Shown piece after piece: positions 37,929 to 49,978 of a DNA stretch of 64,000 nt. Numbering within the stretch: position 1 is the first letter of the stretch; every line of letters begins with the position of its first letter. A program made the translations under genes and the position numbers. The stretch comes from Dendrocalamus latiflorus (taxonomy: Eukaryota; Streptophyta; Magnoliopsida; Poales; Poaceae). The notes beneath the pieces were generated by a model. It ran no database searches. It saw nothing but the letters and a program-made list of their open reading frames with translations, and had not been told where the DNA came from. Location of the stretch: the NCBI GenBank assembly GCA_017311315.1, contig CM029609.1:42679166-42743165 (forward strand), in the 5' to 3' direction.

Positions 37929-40900
37929 ATGGTTAGTAGTGAAATTTATTTTTTCTTTAATTGCATTACAATTTAGGTCTAAGTAATCCATGAGTGTTAT
38001 TGAAGATGGTTAATTTGCAAAATTGTTGGTTATATAATAGCTATTGTGTTTATAATATGAATTGAGCTAGCAAATTAAGTCTCAATAAAATAAATGTGGC
38101 TAGTATATATGTAGTAATTATAATTAGTTAATCTAGATTTTAATACTAAATTGTTATATATGTACGTAACGTAGGACCGAAGCTGGATGTATGCCGCGAG
38201 CCGTGTGAGTGAAGAGTACATTAATGGCGTGTCTACTTTTATAAGAGCCGCCGAGGAGGATATGTTGAATAAGGGGGTGGAATATATGTGCTGTCCATGT
38301 ACTGATTGCGAGAATTTGAAGATGTTTAAGAACCGAGGGCAAATTGAAGCGCACTTGATTCGGACGGGTTTAAAAAAGGATTATACGTGTTGGACCAGTC
38401 ATGGCGAAGTGAATGATCATATGCTGCCGGATGACATCGCCGGTGAAGTGAATGACATGCCGCCGGCTGATGTCGATTGTGGTTCGGATTCGGATAGGTT
38501 GCACGATGATAATCTGGATCAGATGCTTCGCGATGTAGAAGAGAACTATGATGAGAGAGAGTATGTTAAATTCCGCCGCTTGATGGAGGACTCGGAGAAA
38601 CCTTTGTACACGGGCTGCAAGTACACGAGGTTGTCGGCCGTGCTTGAACTGTTAAAATTGAAGGCAAGCAACGGTTGGTCCGACAAGAGTTTCACGGCGC
38701 TGCTAGGTCTTTTAGCGGACATGCTTCCGGAGGGAAATGAGTTGCCTAAAACCACGTATAGAGCCAAGAAGGTTCTTTGTCCGTTGGGAATGGAAGTAGA
38801 AAGAATACATGCATGCCCGAACGACTGTATCCTCTACCGTAAAGAGTATGCAAACATGCATGTATGTCCGGTGTGCAACGCATCCCGATACAAACGTAAC
38901 AATCAATCAGATGATGGCGAGGAAACAGAGGCGAAGAAAGGACCTCCTGCTAAGGTGGCATGGTATTTTCCTATAATTCCCCGTTTGAAAATGTTTTTTG
39001 CAAATCCAAAGGAGGCAAAACTGCTGTGTTGGCACTCGGAGGAGCGCAAGAAGGATGGAATGCTAAGACACCTTGCTGATTCCGTGCAGTGGAGAAACAT
39101 CGATAGAAGTTTTGCAGAGTTCGGTGCAGAACCAAGGAATATAAGGTTTGGATTGAGTACAGATGGAATGAATCCTTTCAGTAGCATGAGCAGCCGACAT
39201 AGCACATGGCCCGTGACTCTCTGCATCTATAACCTTCCTCCTTGGTTGTGTATGAAGCGAAAGTACATTTTGCTGTCGATACTTATCCAAGGGCCAAAAC
39301 AACCTGGGAATGATATCGATGTGTTCCTAGCACCGTTGGTGGAAGATCTAAAAGTACTGTGGAACGAAGGGGTACAGGTATGGGATGCATACAAACAAGA
39401 GAACTTCACTCTGCGCTCCTTATTGTTCTGCACCATAAATGATAATCCTACCCTTGGTAACCTATCGGGCCATAGTACAAAAGGTGCCAAAGCTTGTACT
39501 CACTATTTAGATGGTACCGAGAGTGTGTGGCTGAGACACTCACGCAAAACCGTCTACATGCGTCACCGCCGGTTCCTTCGGAGGGCTCACCCATACCGCA
39601 AGATGAAGAAACAATTTGACTGAGAGAAGGAAGACGGTTCAGCTTCAAGGCATTTAAGGGGACACGCGGTTTATGATATGGTTAAGGATTTAGATGTTGT
39701 CCTCGGAAAGGGACGTAAATTGAGGGCTCATGAGAAGAACACCTAGAAGAAGAGATCAATATTTTGGGATTTACCTTATTGGGAGTACCTAGATGTTCGA
39801 TACTACATCGACGTCATGCACGTAGAAAAGAATGTATGCGACAGCTTGATTGGTCTCTTACTGAACATCTGTGATAAAACAAAGAACGGCGTCAACGCAC
39901 GGCTTGATTTGGCTGACATGGACATCAGGGCTGAGTTAGCACCGACACGCACTGATAATGGACGAACGTACCTTCCCCCTGCGTGTTACACTCTGTCCAA
40001 GGCTGAGAAAACAGAACTGTGCCAGTGCTTGCATGGTGTCAAAGTTCCGTCTGGTTACTCCGACAACGTGAAGAAACTTGTTTCGATGCAAGATTTGAAG
40101 TTAAATGGCATGAAGTCTCATGATTGTCATGTGCTGATGACACAGATGCTCCCTATTGCAATTAGAAATATTTTGCCGATCAAAGTCCGAGAGGCAATCA
40201 TGAGGCTATGTTATTTCTTTAACACAATTGCTCAGAAGGTCATCGATCCCGAAGGACGAGATGCTCTGCAGGACGAGGTGGTGATGACTCTATATCACCT
40301 TGAAATGTATTTCCCTCCTTCGTTTTTCGATATCATGGTCCATCTCATTGTTCACGTTGTGTGGGAGATAAAAATATGCGGGCCCGTATTCCTACGTAGC
40401 ATGTACCCATTTGAGAGGTTCATGGGAATTCTCAAGTCCTACGTACGGAATCGTTCTCGGCCGGAGGGCAGCATCGTCGAAGGTTATGCAAGCGAAGAGG
40501 TCATTGAGTTTTGTGTCGATTATATGGCTCAGATTCAACCAATAGGTGTCCCTCAATCTCGTCATGAGGGGAGGCTGAAGGGTCTGGGAACTATCGGAAG
40601 GAAAGCGATCACTCCAGATATGGACACGTATACTCAAGCCCATTTCACGGTGTTGCAACACATGACTGAAGTGGCGCCTTATGTCGACCAGCACAAGGAT
40701 GTGCTTCGGCAACAGAATCCAGAGCGGCCGGATGTTTGGATCATGAGGCAACACAACCGTCGGTTCAACCAATGGTTGAAAGAGCAAATCGCTAGGAGCT
40801 CGCCGAGAGAGACACTGACATGGTTGGAAAAAGGGCCAACATTTACAGTTGTGACATGGCAAGGATATGACATAAATGGGTACACATTCTATACGCAGTC

Positions 40901-41393
40901 TCAGGATGTCAAGAGCACTAACCAGAACAGCGGTGTCCGCATAGATGCATTCAGTACCGATGGGTCGAGAAACTCGTACTATGGCTTCATAGAAGAGATT
41001 TGGGAGCTTGACTATGTGGTTTTCAAGATCCCCTTATGTCGCTGCCGTTGGGTGCATCTCCCACGGGTGAAGGTTGACAAGTACGGTGTCACGACCGTGG
41101 ACCTCCAACGTGTCGGGTACAAAGACGAACCATTCGTACTCGCCAATCAAGTTGTTCAAGTTTTCTATGTAACCGACCCGGCAAATAAGAATCGCCATGT
41201 AGTTCTTCATGGAAAAAGGAGAATTGTCGGAGTGGAGAATGTAGTGGACGAGGAGGAATACAATCAATTTGACGAGTTACCTCCTTTTGGAAATGGCATA
41301 AGGGTCGACGATGAACAACGTGACGAAACTAGTTACGTATGCATTGATCATGATGAAGGGCTAATTTTTAAAGGAAATAAGCAAGTACAATAA
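37929..41393 (+). pseudogene. CACTA transposase TNPD/TNP2 type, two nonsense mutations
   Basis: A first exon that is only the ATG (37929-37931) joins by a GT-AG intron (37932-38174) to GACCGAAGCTGGATG, giving MDRSWMYA, the usual start of plant TNP2 proteins. The frame then shows the transposon-associated N-terminal domain (YMCCPCTDCENL, about 38285), the Tnp2 domain with LSTDGMNPFSS and HSTWPV (about 39150-39210) and, further on, DLPYWEYLDVRYYIDVMHVEKN (in 39770-39830), then DUF4218- and DUF4216-like regions (CGPVFLRSMYPFERFMG, about 40380; VVFKIPLCRCRWVHLP, about 41020). TGA at 39621-39623 and TAG at 39744-39746 are the only breaks seen. The frame is otherwise open for over 1000 codons, so decay is recent. 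Confidence 0.94.
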
Positions 41394-41394
41394 G

Positions 41395-41605
41395 AATGTA
41401 TATGTGAAAATGTGTGATGTAGTCAATTTTGAGATGTTTATGTGAAAATGTGTGATGTAGTCAATTTTGAGATGTATATGTGAAAATGTGTGATGTAGTC
41501 AATTTTGAGATGTATATGTGAAAATGTGTGATGTAGTCAATTTTGAGATGTATATGTTAAAATGTGTGATGTAGTCAATTTTGCGATGTATATGTTAAAA
41601 TGTGT
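41395..41605 (+). repeat. 38-bp tandem repeat after the transposase stop
   Basis: About five copies of a unit containing TATGTGAAAATGTGTGATGT and AGTCAATTTTGAGATG follow the TNPD stop codon directly, in the 3' untranslated region. Confidence 0.93.
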
Positions 41606-41756
41606 GACAAAATGTATATGTGATGTATATGTGAATTCGTATGCATTTATGTATAGAGCTGGTTGGTGTTGTATATGAATGCATGCAGCTGTTTGGTGGT
41701 TGATATGAATGCAGCTGTGTAATTATTGGTGTTGTCTTAATAACAACAGTCGGCAA

Positions 41757-41802
41757 ACGCTTATCACAGACGGTTATAAACTTAGAACCATCTGTGATAA
41801 CC
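41757..41802. repeat. Internal copy of the CACTA subterminal hairpin
   Basis: TTATCACAGACGGTTATAAA pairs with AGAACCATCTGTGATAA. This is the same motif as in the two ends, here placed between the two genes, upstream of the TNPA-like gene. Confidence 0.85.
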
Positions 41803-41877
41803 TCCCTATACATACCCTCTCGCTAGGGTTTTCCGTGTGCGCTGCAGTTATTCGATCTAGATATAAATCCCGAGCCC

Positions 41878-42105
41878 GTCGTCGCCGCCGCCTCCCCGAG
41901 CCCTCGCCGGCTGCCTCCCTGAGCCCTCGCCGGCCGCCTCCCCGGACGAAGACGTCGCCACAGCCTCCTCCTCCTCCGTCGCCGCCTCCCCGAGCCCGTC
42001 GTCGCCGCCTCCTCCTCCTCCTCCGTCGCCGCCGCCTCCTCCTCCTGCGTCGCCGCCTCCTCCTCCTCCTCCGTCGCCGCCTCCTCCTCCGTCACCAAAA
42101 CCCTA
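41878..42105 (+). repeat. GCC/CTC-rich low-complexity block in the CACTA element
   Basis: Runs of CCGCCTCCTCCTCC units. Several frames are open on both strands. It lies in the leader region of the second gene, like the GC-rich block of the MULE. Confidence 0.75.
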
Positions 42106-42878
42106 AGGTCATCAAAACCCTCCCCGAGCTTCATGCTTACTGTTAGGATTTAGGGTTGATGCTTGATGCTGTTAGTATATGCTTACTGTTAGTTGCTTAC
42201 TGCTATGTATATGCTTACTGTTAGTTGCTTACTGTCATGTATATGCTTACTGTTAGTTGCTTACTTCCATATACTGAGATTGCCTGTGGGATTTACAGTT
42301 GCTCGATGATGATAAATTCATATACTGAGATTGGTTCATTCGGTCTTTGAGCTCTAATAGCTGTCGGTTCATGCAGTTTTCAGGTTATAGCATGTTATTA
42401 AATTGATCTGTTAGGATTTAATCTTGACAAGTTAAAAGACTGAATTATTGGGCAAAGTTAACTTGTATGGTCTTGATCTGTATGAATACTGTTGTCTGAA
42501 TATATGCATGCCGAATATATCTTGATCTTGAGATTGTAGAGTTTGTATCTAGAGCTCAAAATACTGAATTCATTATTTGGCATAACCAATCAAGGAAGAG
42601 TATATGATTTAGTAGCGGGACAGCTAAGATTAATTTTGTGCAACCCTACAATTTGAGAGCACAAATTAATCAATTAAAACTTGAGCTTGTTGCTAGTCTT
42701 AATTGATACATGCCTTTTACATTATATATGTATATATGTAGGTATAAATATGTATATGTATGTATATACACATATATATATGTATTGTAATCGCCTATAT
42801 TGAGCGAGATAGATAGATATTGCATTTTCTTATCTTATGGTATGACACTTTCTCATCTTATCCTAATAGACCCACAAA
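42106..42878 (+). other. Leader/intron region of the second CACTA gene
   Basis: AT-rich with a short TGCTTACTGTTAGT repeat at 42131-42265. No coding frame. Confidence 0.5.
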
Positions 42879-45800
42879 ATGAGCAACATGTCACCCGCGC
42901 ATTCTTCAACATCATCGCCGGAGGCGTCCACTCCAACATCAAGATGCCAAGGAAGAGGACTATCGAAGAAGCCTGAGGGCCGACAGACCATCACAGCGGT
43001 AAACGCATCTGGGGTCCCTATCCTTCCTCAAAAAGCGGTAAACGCATTCCGAAGCATGGTCGGAATAGTTGCACGAGAACGAATTGAGATCACATACAAT
43101 TCGTGGAAGAACGTGCCTGACACTCGGAAACTTGAGCTGTGGACCGAAATTTTGGGATCGTTCGAGTTCCCAGAAGAACACCTATACGCTGTGCAACAAC
43201 AAACCTACCTAGCGGCATGCAAAGCATGGAAGAACTTCAAGAGCACGCTTGTAAGAAAATACGTGGAGACGGACGAAACGCCTTTTCATAAATACCCATT
43301 CCTGGAATCACAATGGGAAGAGTTCAAGGTGATGAAGACGTCCGAAGATTTCAAAATTACAAGTACGGCGCACAAGGCCCTCCAGGCAAAAAACACACAC
43401 CCCCCACAGACTTGGCACAGCTGGGTATGCGGGTAAAATCCCGCAGTGGAGGAAGGAGGATGACCTGACAGCTGCACAGGACATCGCCCCGCCGTTTTCC
43501 AATATCCCGGATGACCGCGCTCGAAATTGGATTAGAGCAAGGTCATCTACAACGACATCGGGGGACGTCTCCTTTCGAAACCCTGCAGACCAGCAAGTGT
43601 CCCAGCGCCTGGTAAGATATCGATAGAACTACGTAGCTTGTAATTACTCCACAACTTCGTATGCTCTTGCAGGAAGAGCTGAGTTTTGAATCTACCCTGG
43701 GATCATTCCAGGGAACAAGGGAGAATGATATGCTCTCCGTGGCCCTGGGAAACAAGGAGCACCCGGGTCGTACGAGAGACCTTGGGCTTTACGTTCCTTG
43801 GAAACATGGTTTCCAAGATGACTCCGGAATGTATCGGCGTAGGAAGAGAAACAAAGCGGAGCGTGACGCACAGCTACGAGAAGAGATCAAGGAATCTCTT
43901 AGAGAGGAGCTAATGGGTGAGCTGGCTGGTGTAATCAGAGATGAGGTGCGGAAACAAACAGAAAGTCAGCAGGCCGTTACCGCCGCTCCTGTGCTAGATA
44001 GCCCGCACAACCGTCCGAGTAGCTGCGCGTCCAATCCGACGCAAACCCCGGCCAAATTTCCTGTGGACGACATCCTGGTAATAATTATTACCTCTCGAAT
44101 GCTTGCTCCGTTGATAGGCCTATTCGAGTAGTTAATTTTGTATCGTTATGTAGGAGCCTACGAAGTGCAGGCTCCAAGTGAGATATGGCTCTATTCCCTT
44201 GTACGCTGCTTGGGGCCAGGCATATTCGTCTGGTATCGGGGCCATGGTGCACGGTTAAGCTTTAGCGCCAGGCTTTGCAAAATTTAATGTGGATGGTGTG
44301 CATGTCAATTTTGAGGTGGTCCCGCTACCGAAGCCCCCCAACGACGAGATCGTGACTCTAGGACAGGCCATTGGAACATTCATCCAGTGGCCCAAAAGCG
44401 ACATCTCCCTGGAGGCTTCTTCACCGGTGGCAGGACCAGAGCAACATGCACTGCTGCCATCTCCATTACAAGACCAGTCGGTTCCGCCACCGGATACTGC
44501 ACCGGTGCTATCTCCACGGGTCATACTCTCGCCAGAGCAACATGCACTGGTGCTATCTCCATTACAAGACCAGTCGGTTCCACCACCGGATACTGCACCG
44601 GTGCTATCTCCACGGGTCCTATTCTCGCCAGAGCAACTTGCACCGTTGCTACCTTCAAAGTCGACTGCCGTGAAGTCGACCTATAGCCGAGGCAGCAAGA
44701 CCAGCAAGGCCAGCAAGGGCAAAGCAAAGAAGACCAACGATGATATAACGTACCTACCTTTGGCCCGCAAATTCGTGCTTGGCAAGCCGTTGCTCGAGCA
44801 AAAAGACCTCCAAAAGCTACCATATAGTTGCATGCAATTGCACACGTGGTATATCCAGCAGTCCAATAAGCTAGAGGGAGAACGGACTTCAAGTATCACT
44901 GTCAAATTCACGTCGGATGATTTATACCACAGTCTTCAAGAGTGTATGTTCATGGTCGCCTTTGAGGATTTATTCGATCTGTTCACGCTCAACGCTCTTG
45001 ACGTCTCAATCATTCGATGCTAGACGCTGTAAGTGTGTACAATCATAGTCTCCGTTAATGTCATACCGATAAATGCCATATCTAATTTGTTGCTTTCGTG
45101 TGTATATATATAGACACATGCTGACTAGAGCTAGATTATCCAACTCATCAGCTGGTTTCTTGGACCCACACTTGGTCGCCAAGGATACTATCGACCGGGA
45201 TACACCCCTCGTCGAGAGGTACATTGCATCAGGAATGCTGGGTTGCCGCAATAAGGATTATGTACTTATGCCATTCCATCAGAACTTTCATTGGATTTTA
45301 ATAGTAATTGTACCAAAATGGAACAAGGTATATTACCTTGATTCCCTAAGTAAGAATCAAATGGACTTCACAGTTGTCAGCCAAGTAATCGATAGGTAAG
45401 CACATATTCCCCATACATATCTACATTGTACTCTTTCTTTCCTTCCGAATGACTAAGGTTAACTTTTTCAAATTACGTAGGACGTTCGCGATGTACATTG
45501 AAAAGGGAGGTGACTCGAAGCGCGGGGCCAAAGGCCTGCTGACACATGTTCGAGATTTTAAGGTATTCGCTATTTCACATTAATTAATCCTATGCAACAG
45601 TTGGTACTTATGCCTCTTGAACTAACACATTCCATTTTTTGCAGTGCCATCAGCACCAGCCGGGCAACACATGTGGATACTACGTTTGCCAACATATAGA
45701 ACTACTCCTCGATTCCTCGAGGCTCACCAATCGCAAGGTTTGTCACTCTTCCCATAATTACTTTATACTTATCACGTTACATATATACGCACATTGATTT

Positions 45801-45935
45801 TTCTATCGACAGGCTGCGTACATCCCGTCAACTGCATTGAAACAGTCTGATCTTGGAGGGATTCGAGGAGAGTTGGCGTACTTTTTGCTGACTCAAGTCA
45901 TAAAGCCAGGAGGACGGTTCCACTGCGCACCATGA
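42879..45935 (+). pseudogene. TNPA-like (Transposase_24) plus Ulp1-type C48 protease gene of the CACTA element, broken
   Basis: I read seven exons with GT-AG joins: 42879-43611, 43673-44077, 44154-45028, 45114-45395, 45481-45562, 45645-45737, 45813-45935. Exons 1-2 match the plant Transposase_24 family (ITYNSWKNVPDTRKLELW; after a frameshift near 43400, LGTAGYAGKIPQW and ARNWIRARS; then VALGNKEHPGRTRDLG and a basic/coiled stretch). Exon 3 has a repeated proline-rich linker of two 21-codon-scale units (SPLQDQSVPPPDTAPVLSPR). Exons 4-7 form a Ulp1/C48 cysteine protease domain with the likely catalytic His in FHWILIV, Asp in VYYLDS and Cys in QPGNTCGYYV. Breaks: the frameshift, TAA at 44256-44258 and TAG at 45021-45023. 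Without them it would be one reading frame. Confidence 0.87.
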
Positions 45936-46237
45936 TTTCTTATTGGTCTTATCACTAAGTGCAAATGCAGTGTAGATCTTTTGTAACTGTGCATTTGTTA
46001 ATGGATATTTTATTTCAATTCAATTAATTGATTTGCGAAATGGATGCATGCTTTATGTTTGTGAAATGAAGTGCGATGTCAATTGGATGTTTTATGTCTG
46101 TGAAATGTATCTGAAAGGAAATGAGATGTGTGAATTGTATGTTTTTTGTCTGTGATTATCTGCTTGTTTCAGAGGGCATGGCTAGCATTTCCTGAGGCTA
46201 GCCAATAAACAGAAATAGATTTTGATTTAGGAGGAAC

Positions 46238-46490
46238 GAATATCACAGACGGTTTTTAAGTAAAAACCGTCTGTGATTATGAGATATCACAGACGGTTTT
46301 TATTTAAAAACCGTCTGTGATATCTGATAATCACATATGGTTTTTAATAAAAAAACCGTCTGTGATATCTCATAATCACAGACGGTTCGAAAACCGTCTG
46401 TGATAATTTCGATTATCACTGACCCATAAATACAGACGGTTCACAAAACCGTCTGTGATGACGTTTTCGAACCGTCTGTGATGACCTTTT
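46238..46490. repeat. Right subterminal hairpin array of the CACTA element
   Basis: Five to six units of the same ATCACAGACGGTTTTT / AAAAACCGTCTGTGAT pairs. One is degenerate (ATCACATATGG). Confidence 0.88.
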
Positions 46491-46504
46491 CTGTAGTAGT
46501 GTTC

Positions 46505-47238
46505 CATGGTATTAGGACATTATGATTTAAAATGCACGAACTCAACTCAAATTTGAGTATATTTTTCAAAAATTTCAGTTTTAGGGTACATACCTATCTA
46601 TAATAATTGAAATGAAACACATACCTTTGAAAAAATATACTCGAATGTAAAGATTTTGAATGAATTTAGATCATATGCTTTGCTGATTTTTGTATAAAAC
46701 CAGCATAAACCTACAATCAAACTATCTAAAAAAGGCAACTGCAATTCAAATTTCAGTCTAAACTTGTTTGAACTAGTCAGTAAACTAATTAAACTCAACA
46801 TCCAAAAAACCCAAAAATTTTCGTACGCGATACATAAGAGAAACATCTATTTTAAATCACTATGTCTTGACACCATAGTGTCCCAGTTAATTATACTAAT
46901 ATATATAGAAAAAATACTTCTTTATCACTTTAGTTACACTCATATGCTAATTATAAGATACTCCAATGTGGTATATATGAAAAATTGCATGGGAGCCTAT
47001 GGTTTTTAGCATATTTTGTAAATATATTCATCTCCACGCATAAAAAGGAATATGTCTAAAATATATATACCACCTAGATAGTCTTATATACTCATGTACT
47101 ATACATACATATGCTTCATTATATGAGATACTCACTACGTTGCGAGATATGATCGAGCTGATCTACCAGTAGCATGTAAGATGACATGTACTTCCAATAA
47201 TAATCTCTGGCTTAGTGTCACATGATATTTTTGATGTG
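46505..47238. other. Intergenic DNA, no gene seen
   Basis: AT-rich. Only short frames. Confidence 0.45.
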
Positions 47239-47246
47239 TCGTTCAC

Positions 47247-47565
47247 CTGGGGCGGAGACAAGGGGGGGGGGGTGAGCAGGGGCCTAGCCCTCCCCAATAT
47301 TTATGTTTCCCTTGATTAACTATTAAGTATATTAGTAATTATCTTGTAAATTATTCATTTAGCCCCCTTATGAGTGAGCAAAGCTCATTTTTGATTAAAA
47401 TATTGACATCTATAATCTTTTTGGTAGCTTAGAGCTAAATTCAAATTAATAGAAATGTAACTTTCTTTGTTATTGTTATGTTATATTTTTATGTGATTGT
47501 CATTTTCTTGGCAAAAAATTATCATCTGTTTGACCCCCTATGCCTAAATCCTGGCTCCGCCCCTG
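47247..47565. mobile_element. hAT-type MITE, 319 bp
   Basis: The ends CTGGGGCGGAG and (inverted) CAGGGGCGGAGCCAGG match over the GGGGCGGAG core. The flanks TCGTTCAC (47239-47246) and CCATTCAC (47566-47573) match at 6 of 8. A G-run near the left end has altered that terminus. Confidence 0.7.
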
Positions 47566-47706
47566 CCATTCACTAATTAAACTAGTAGAATTATTACTAA
47601 TGGTTTCAGAAGAGTATGAAAGATTCCATGCATTGTCCATTGCACACACTTGTGCACCAGGAGTTGCGCCCTTGACCTGGCCTGAGAAGGGTACACAGGG
47701 TAGACC

Positions 47707-47876
47707 AAATCCCATTTTAGCAGTGAAAAGTAGTGGAGCAAGTGCACGACACTATCCATGGACCCCAGTGCGTGTGATTAAGCTTCTGACCAAATCCCAT
47801 TTTAGCAGCGAAAAGTAGTGGACCAAGTGCACGGACTATCCATGGACCCCCAGCGAGTGTGATTAAGCAAGTTTGT
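47707..47876. repeat. 85-bp tandem duplication
   Basis: The segment starting AAATCCCATTTTAGCAGTGA at 47707 recurs at 47792 with a few changes. Confidence 0.9.
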
Positions 47877-48809
47877 TTCTTTACCAAATCAACTTACAGA
47901 AAGAAGAAGATCGATTCACACAGGTTTTACCCGAGGATGCGTTTGGTTGGTAGAATCCTCCAAGAATTTTTACGAATGCTTCAATAATCTTATGAGATTA
48001 TCTTGTATGGTAAAACAACCAGTAATTTAAACCAGCAATATAAGGTTACCTTGGGAACCAAATTACCATGATTTTTAGAAATCACTTTCCTGTAGAAAAT
48101 GGTGTCTATCTTGGATTACCAAGGGAAAGGAATCTTTGCTATTGCACTTTTATCATTTTCTTTAATTTCTCATAGTCAAAATTTGAACTTTCTGAATTCA
48201 AAATCCATACTAAAAACATTTTTTCAAAACATGAATTTTGAAACCAACTTACTAAAATTTAAATCTTGAATTCCAGAATCTAAATTCAGGCAAAATTTCA
48301 AGATTGGATTTTGGAATTCCATTTTTTTAATTTAAATCCTAAAATCTGAAATTTTGAATTCTAGATTTCAAAAATTCAAGTTCCAAATTTTTAACTTTAT
48401 AAATTTGAATATTTTAAAGTTCCAACTCAAATTTTAAAATTAAAATTTTCAAAAATCCAAAATTTGAACTTTTGAACCGTAAGAATTGAAAATTTGAATG
48501 TTGCAATTTTAAATTGAGAGAATTTAAATTGCAAAATTCAAATTTTAGTTTTCAATAGAAAATTTATAAATGTTAACCTTTAAGGTTTGAAATTTAAAAT
48601 CATGTAATTTAAATTTGTGGACTTATTGGTTCGAGTTATAAAATATTTAAATTATTGTAAAGACCGTTTTATAGTTCCTTTCAAACCAACCAAACATTAG
48701 AATTTTAGATTACTGGTAATTAGATTGAGGGGAATATTATATTACAGGAAAATGTGAAATTATGCATAGCAAATGCACCCTAAAGGAAATTAAACCACCC
48801 TTTTATCAC
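47877..48809. other. AT-rich non-coding DNA, possibly an old MITE
   Basis: The stretch from GCGTTTGGTTGGTAGAAT (47941) to CCAACCAAACATTAGAAT (48685) has complementary ends and an interior made of AAATTTGAA-type words. No target duplication was established. Confidence 0.4.
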
Positions 48810-48849
48810 TCAAGGGGTATTTGGCATGGCTTTAGCTCCTAGATTCGTC

Positions 48850-49978
48850 TGGAGCTGCTTGAGCCATGCCAAATTGTCTAGCTCAAAAAAACCAAATCCG
48901 AAGTTGATTGAATTTTGAGTTGGCCTAGTTCATTTTTGTGGAGTGGGTAAGGGATCACTACCCTTGGAGTTGCTAGGAAACTACCTGCAAACTGCCATTT
49001 GCCTACCCCAACTCGCCACTTGTCTCACCCATCTCGCAATGCCCATTTGGCACCCCACTTGCAAACCTAGAAAGGAAAGAGGAGAGAGATGAGGCGATGT
49101 GGATGGTGTCAGCGAAGATGGCCAACATCCCAGGTGAGTGAAGAAAGGCCCGTCCCCCTAAAGTCGACGACGCAAGCTCATCCTCCTCCACTAGTGTCAT
49201 CGTCCTCATCCTCTCCATTGTCATGCATGTGCTCGCCCTCACTCTAGCGATCTCCCCAAACACCAGTGACCGTGAGCTTGTCATGATGCTGCAAGGTGAG
49301 TCCCCACTATGGTTTGCCCTTGCCCCTTCTAGATTATTCTAGATCTTGCCATGTAGATTTATATGTGCTTGCATTTGTGACATGGTTTCTCAGTACATGT
49401 ATTTGTGCTTGAGCTTTTGTGATAATGGTGTCTCCCATCTAGACAATTTCTATGTATGTGTTAGCTAGCCTTCATACAATCCGATATATGGTATCAATTT
49501 ATGCAGTGAACATTTGCAGTGGACAATTTTTGTGCATGTGTTTGTCAGTAGATGTGCATTTGCAGCGATATTTGTGCAGTGACCATATGAAATTCATTGC
49601 TTTTATCATCGATTGCATGCTTCATAAATAGTTGTTAAAAATTCTTTTGTGATGTTTTGAGTTATTTATTTTTAGTAATCAAGTGCTTGCGAAGATTGAT
49701 CTGATAGTTATTTATGCTTGCGTCTTGAGAAAATTTGCATGGAATTGGTAGCTTGGTTTTAGTGGTCATTTACTTATATGGAATTGGTAGCTTGAGAAAA
49801 CTTGCACGGAATAGGCAGTTCATAGGTCGGTTATTTATTCCAGTATTGTTAGCTTAGTTTTACATCTCTTGTCCATAGTTGTGGTAGGTTGGTGAATAAA
49901 AAACTTTAGCTAGGTAGCTTACTAATCAGTTACTTTTATTCTAATAGTAGTCATGCTATTTGTAAACAATGTTATATG
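48850..49978. other. 5' non-coding part of the PIF/Harbinger element
   Basis: No coding signal. Near 49740-49860 two copies of a GGAATTGGTAGCTTG-like segment lie about 60 bp apart. Confidence 0.45.

Larger units (their letters stand above)
37531..46501 (+). mobile_element. CACTA (En/Spm-type) transposon, 8971 bp, both ends present
   Basis: The ends are CACTACTACAGAAA and its inverted match TTTCTGTAGTAGTG, flanked by a 3-bp duplication TTC (37528-37530 and 46502-46504), the CACTA target size. Both subterminal regions contain arrays of ATCACAGACGGTTTT and its complement. Two plus-strand genes lie inside: a TNP2-type transposase and a Transposase_24/Ulp1-type gene. Both carry stops, so this copy is structurally complete but not autonomous. 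Confidence 0.97.

Noticed and set aside
41823..42146. Arg/Pro- and Glu/Ala-rich frames before the second CACTA gene
   Set aside because: Trinucleotide-type low complexity open on both strands.
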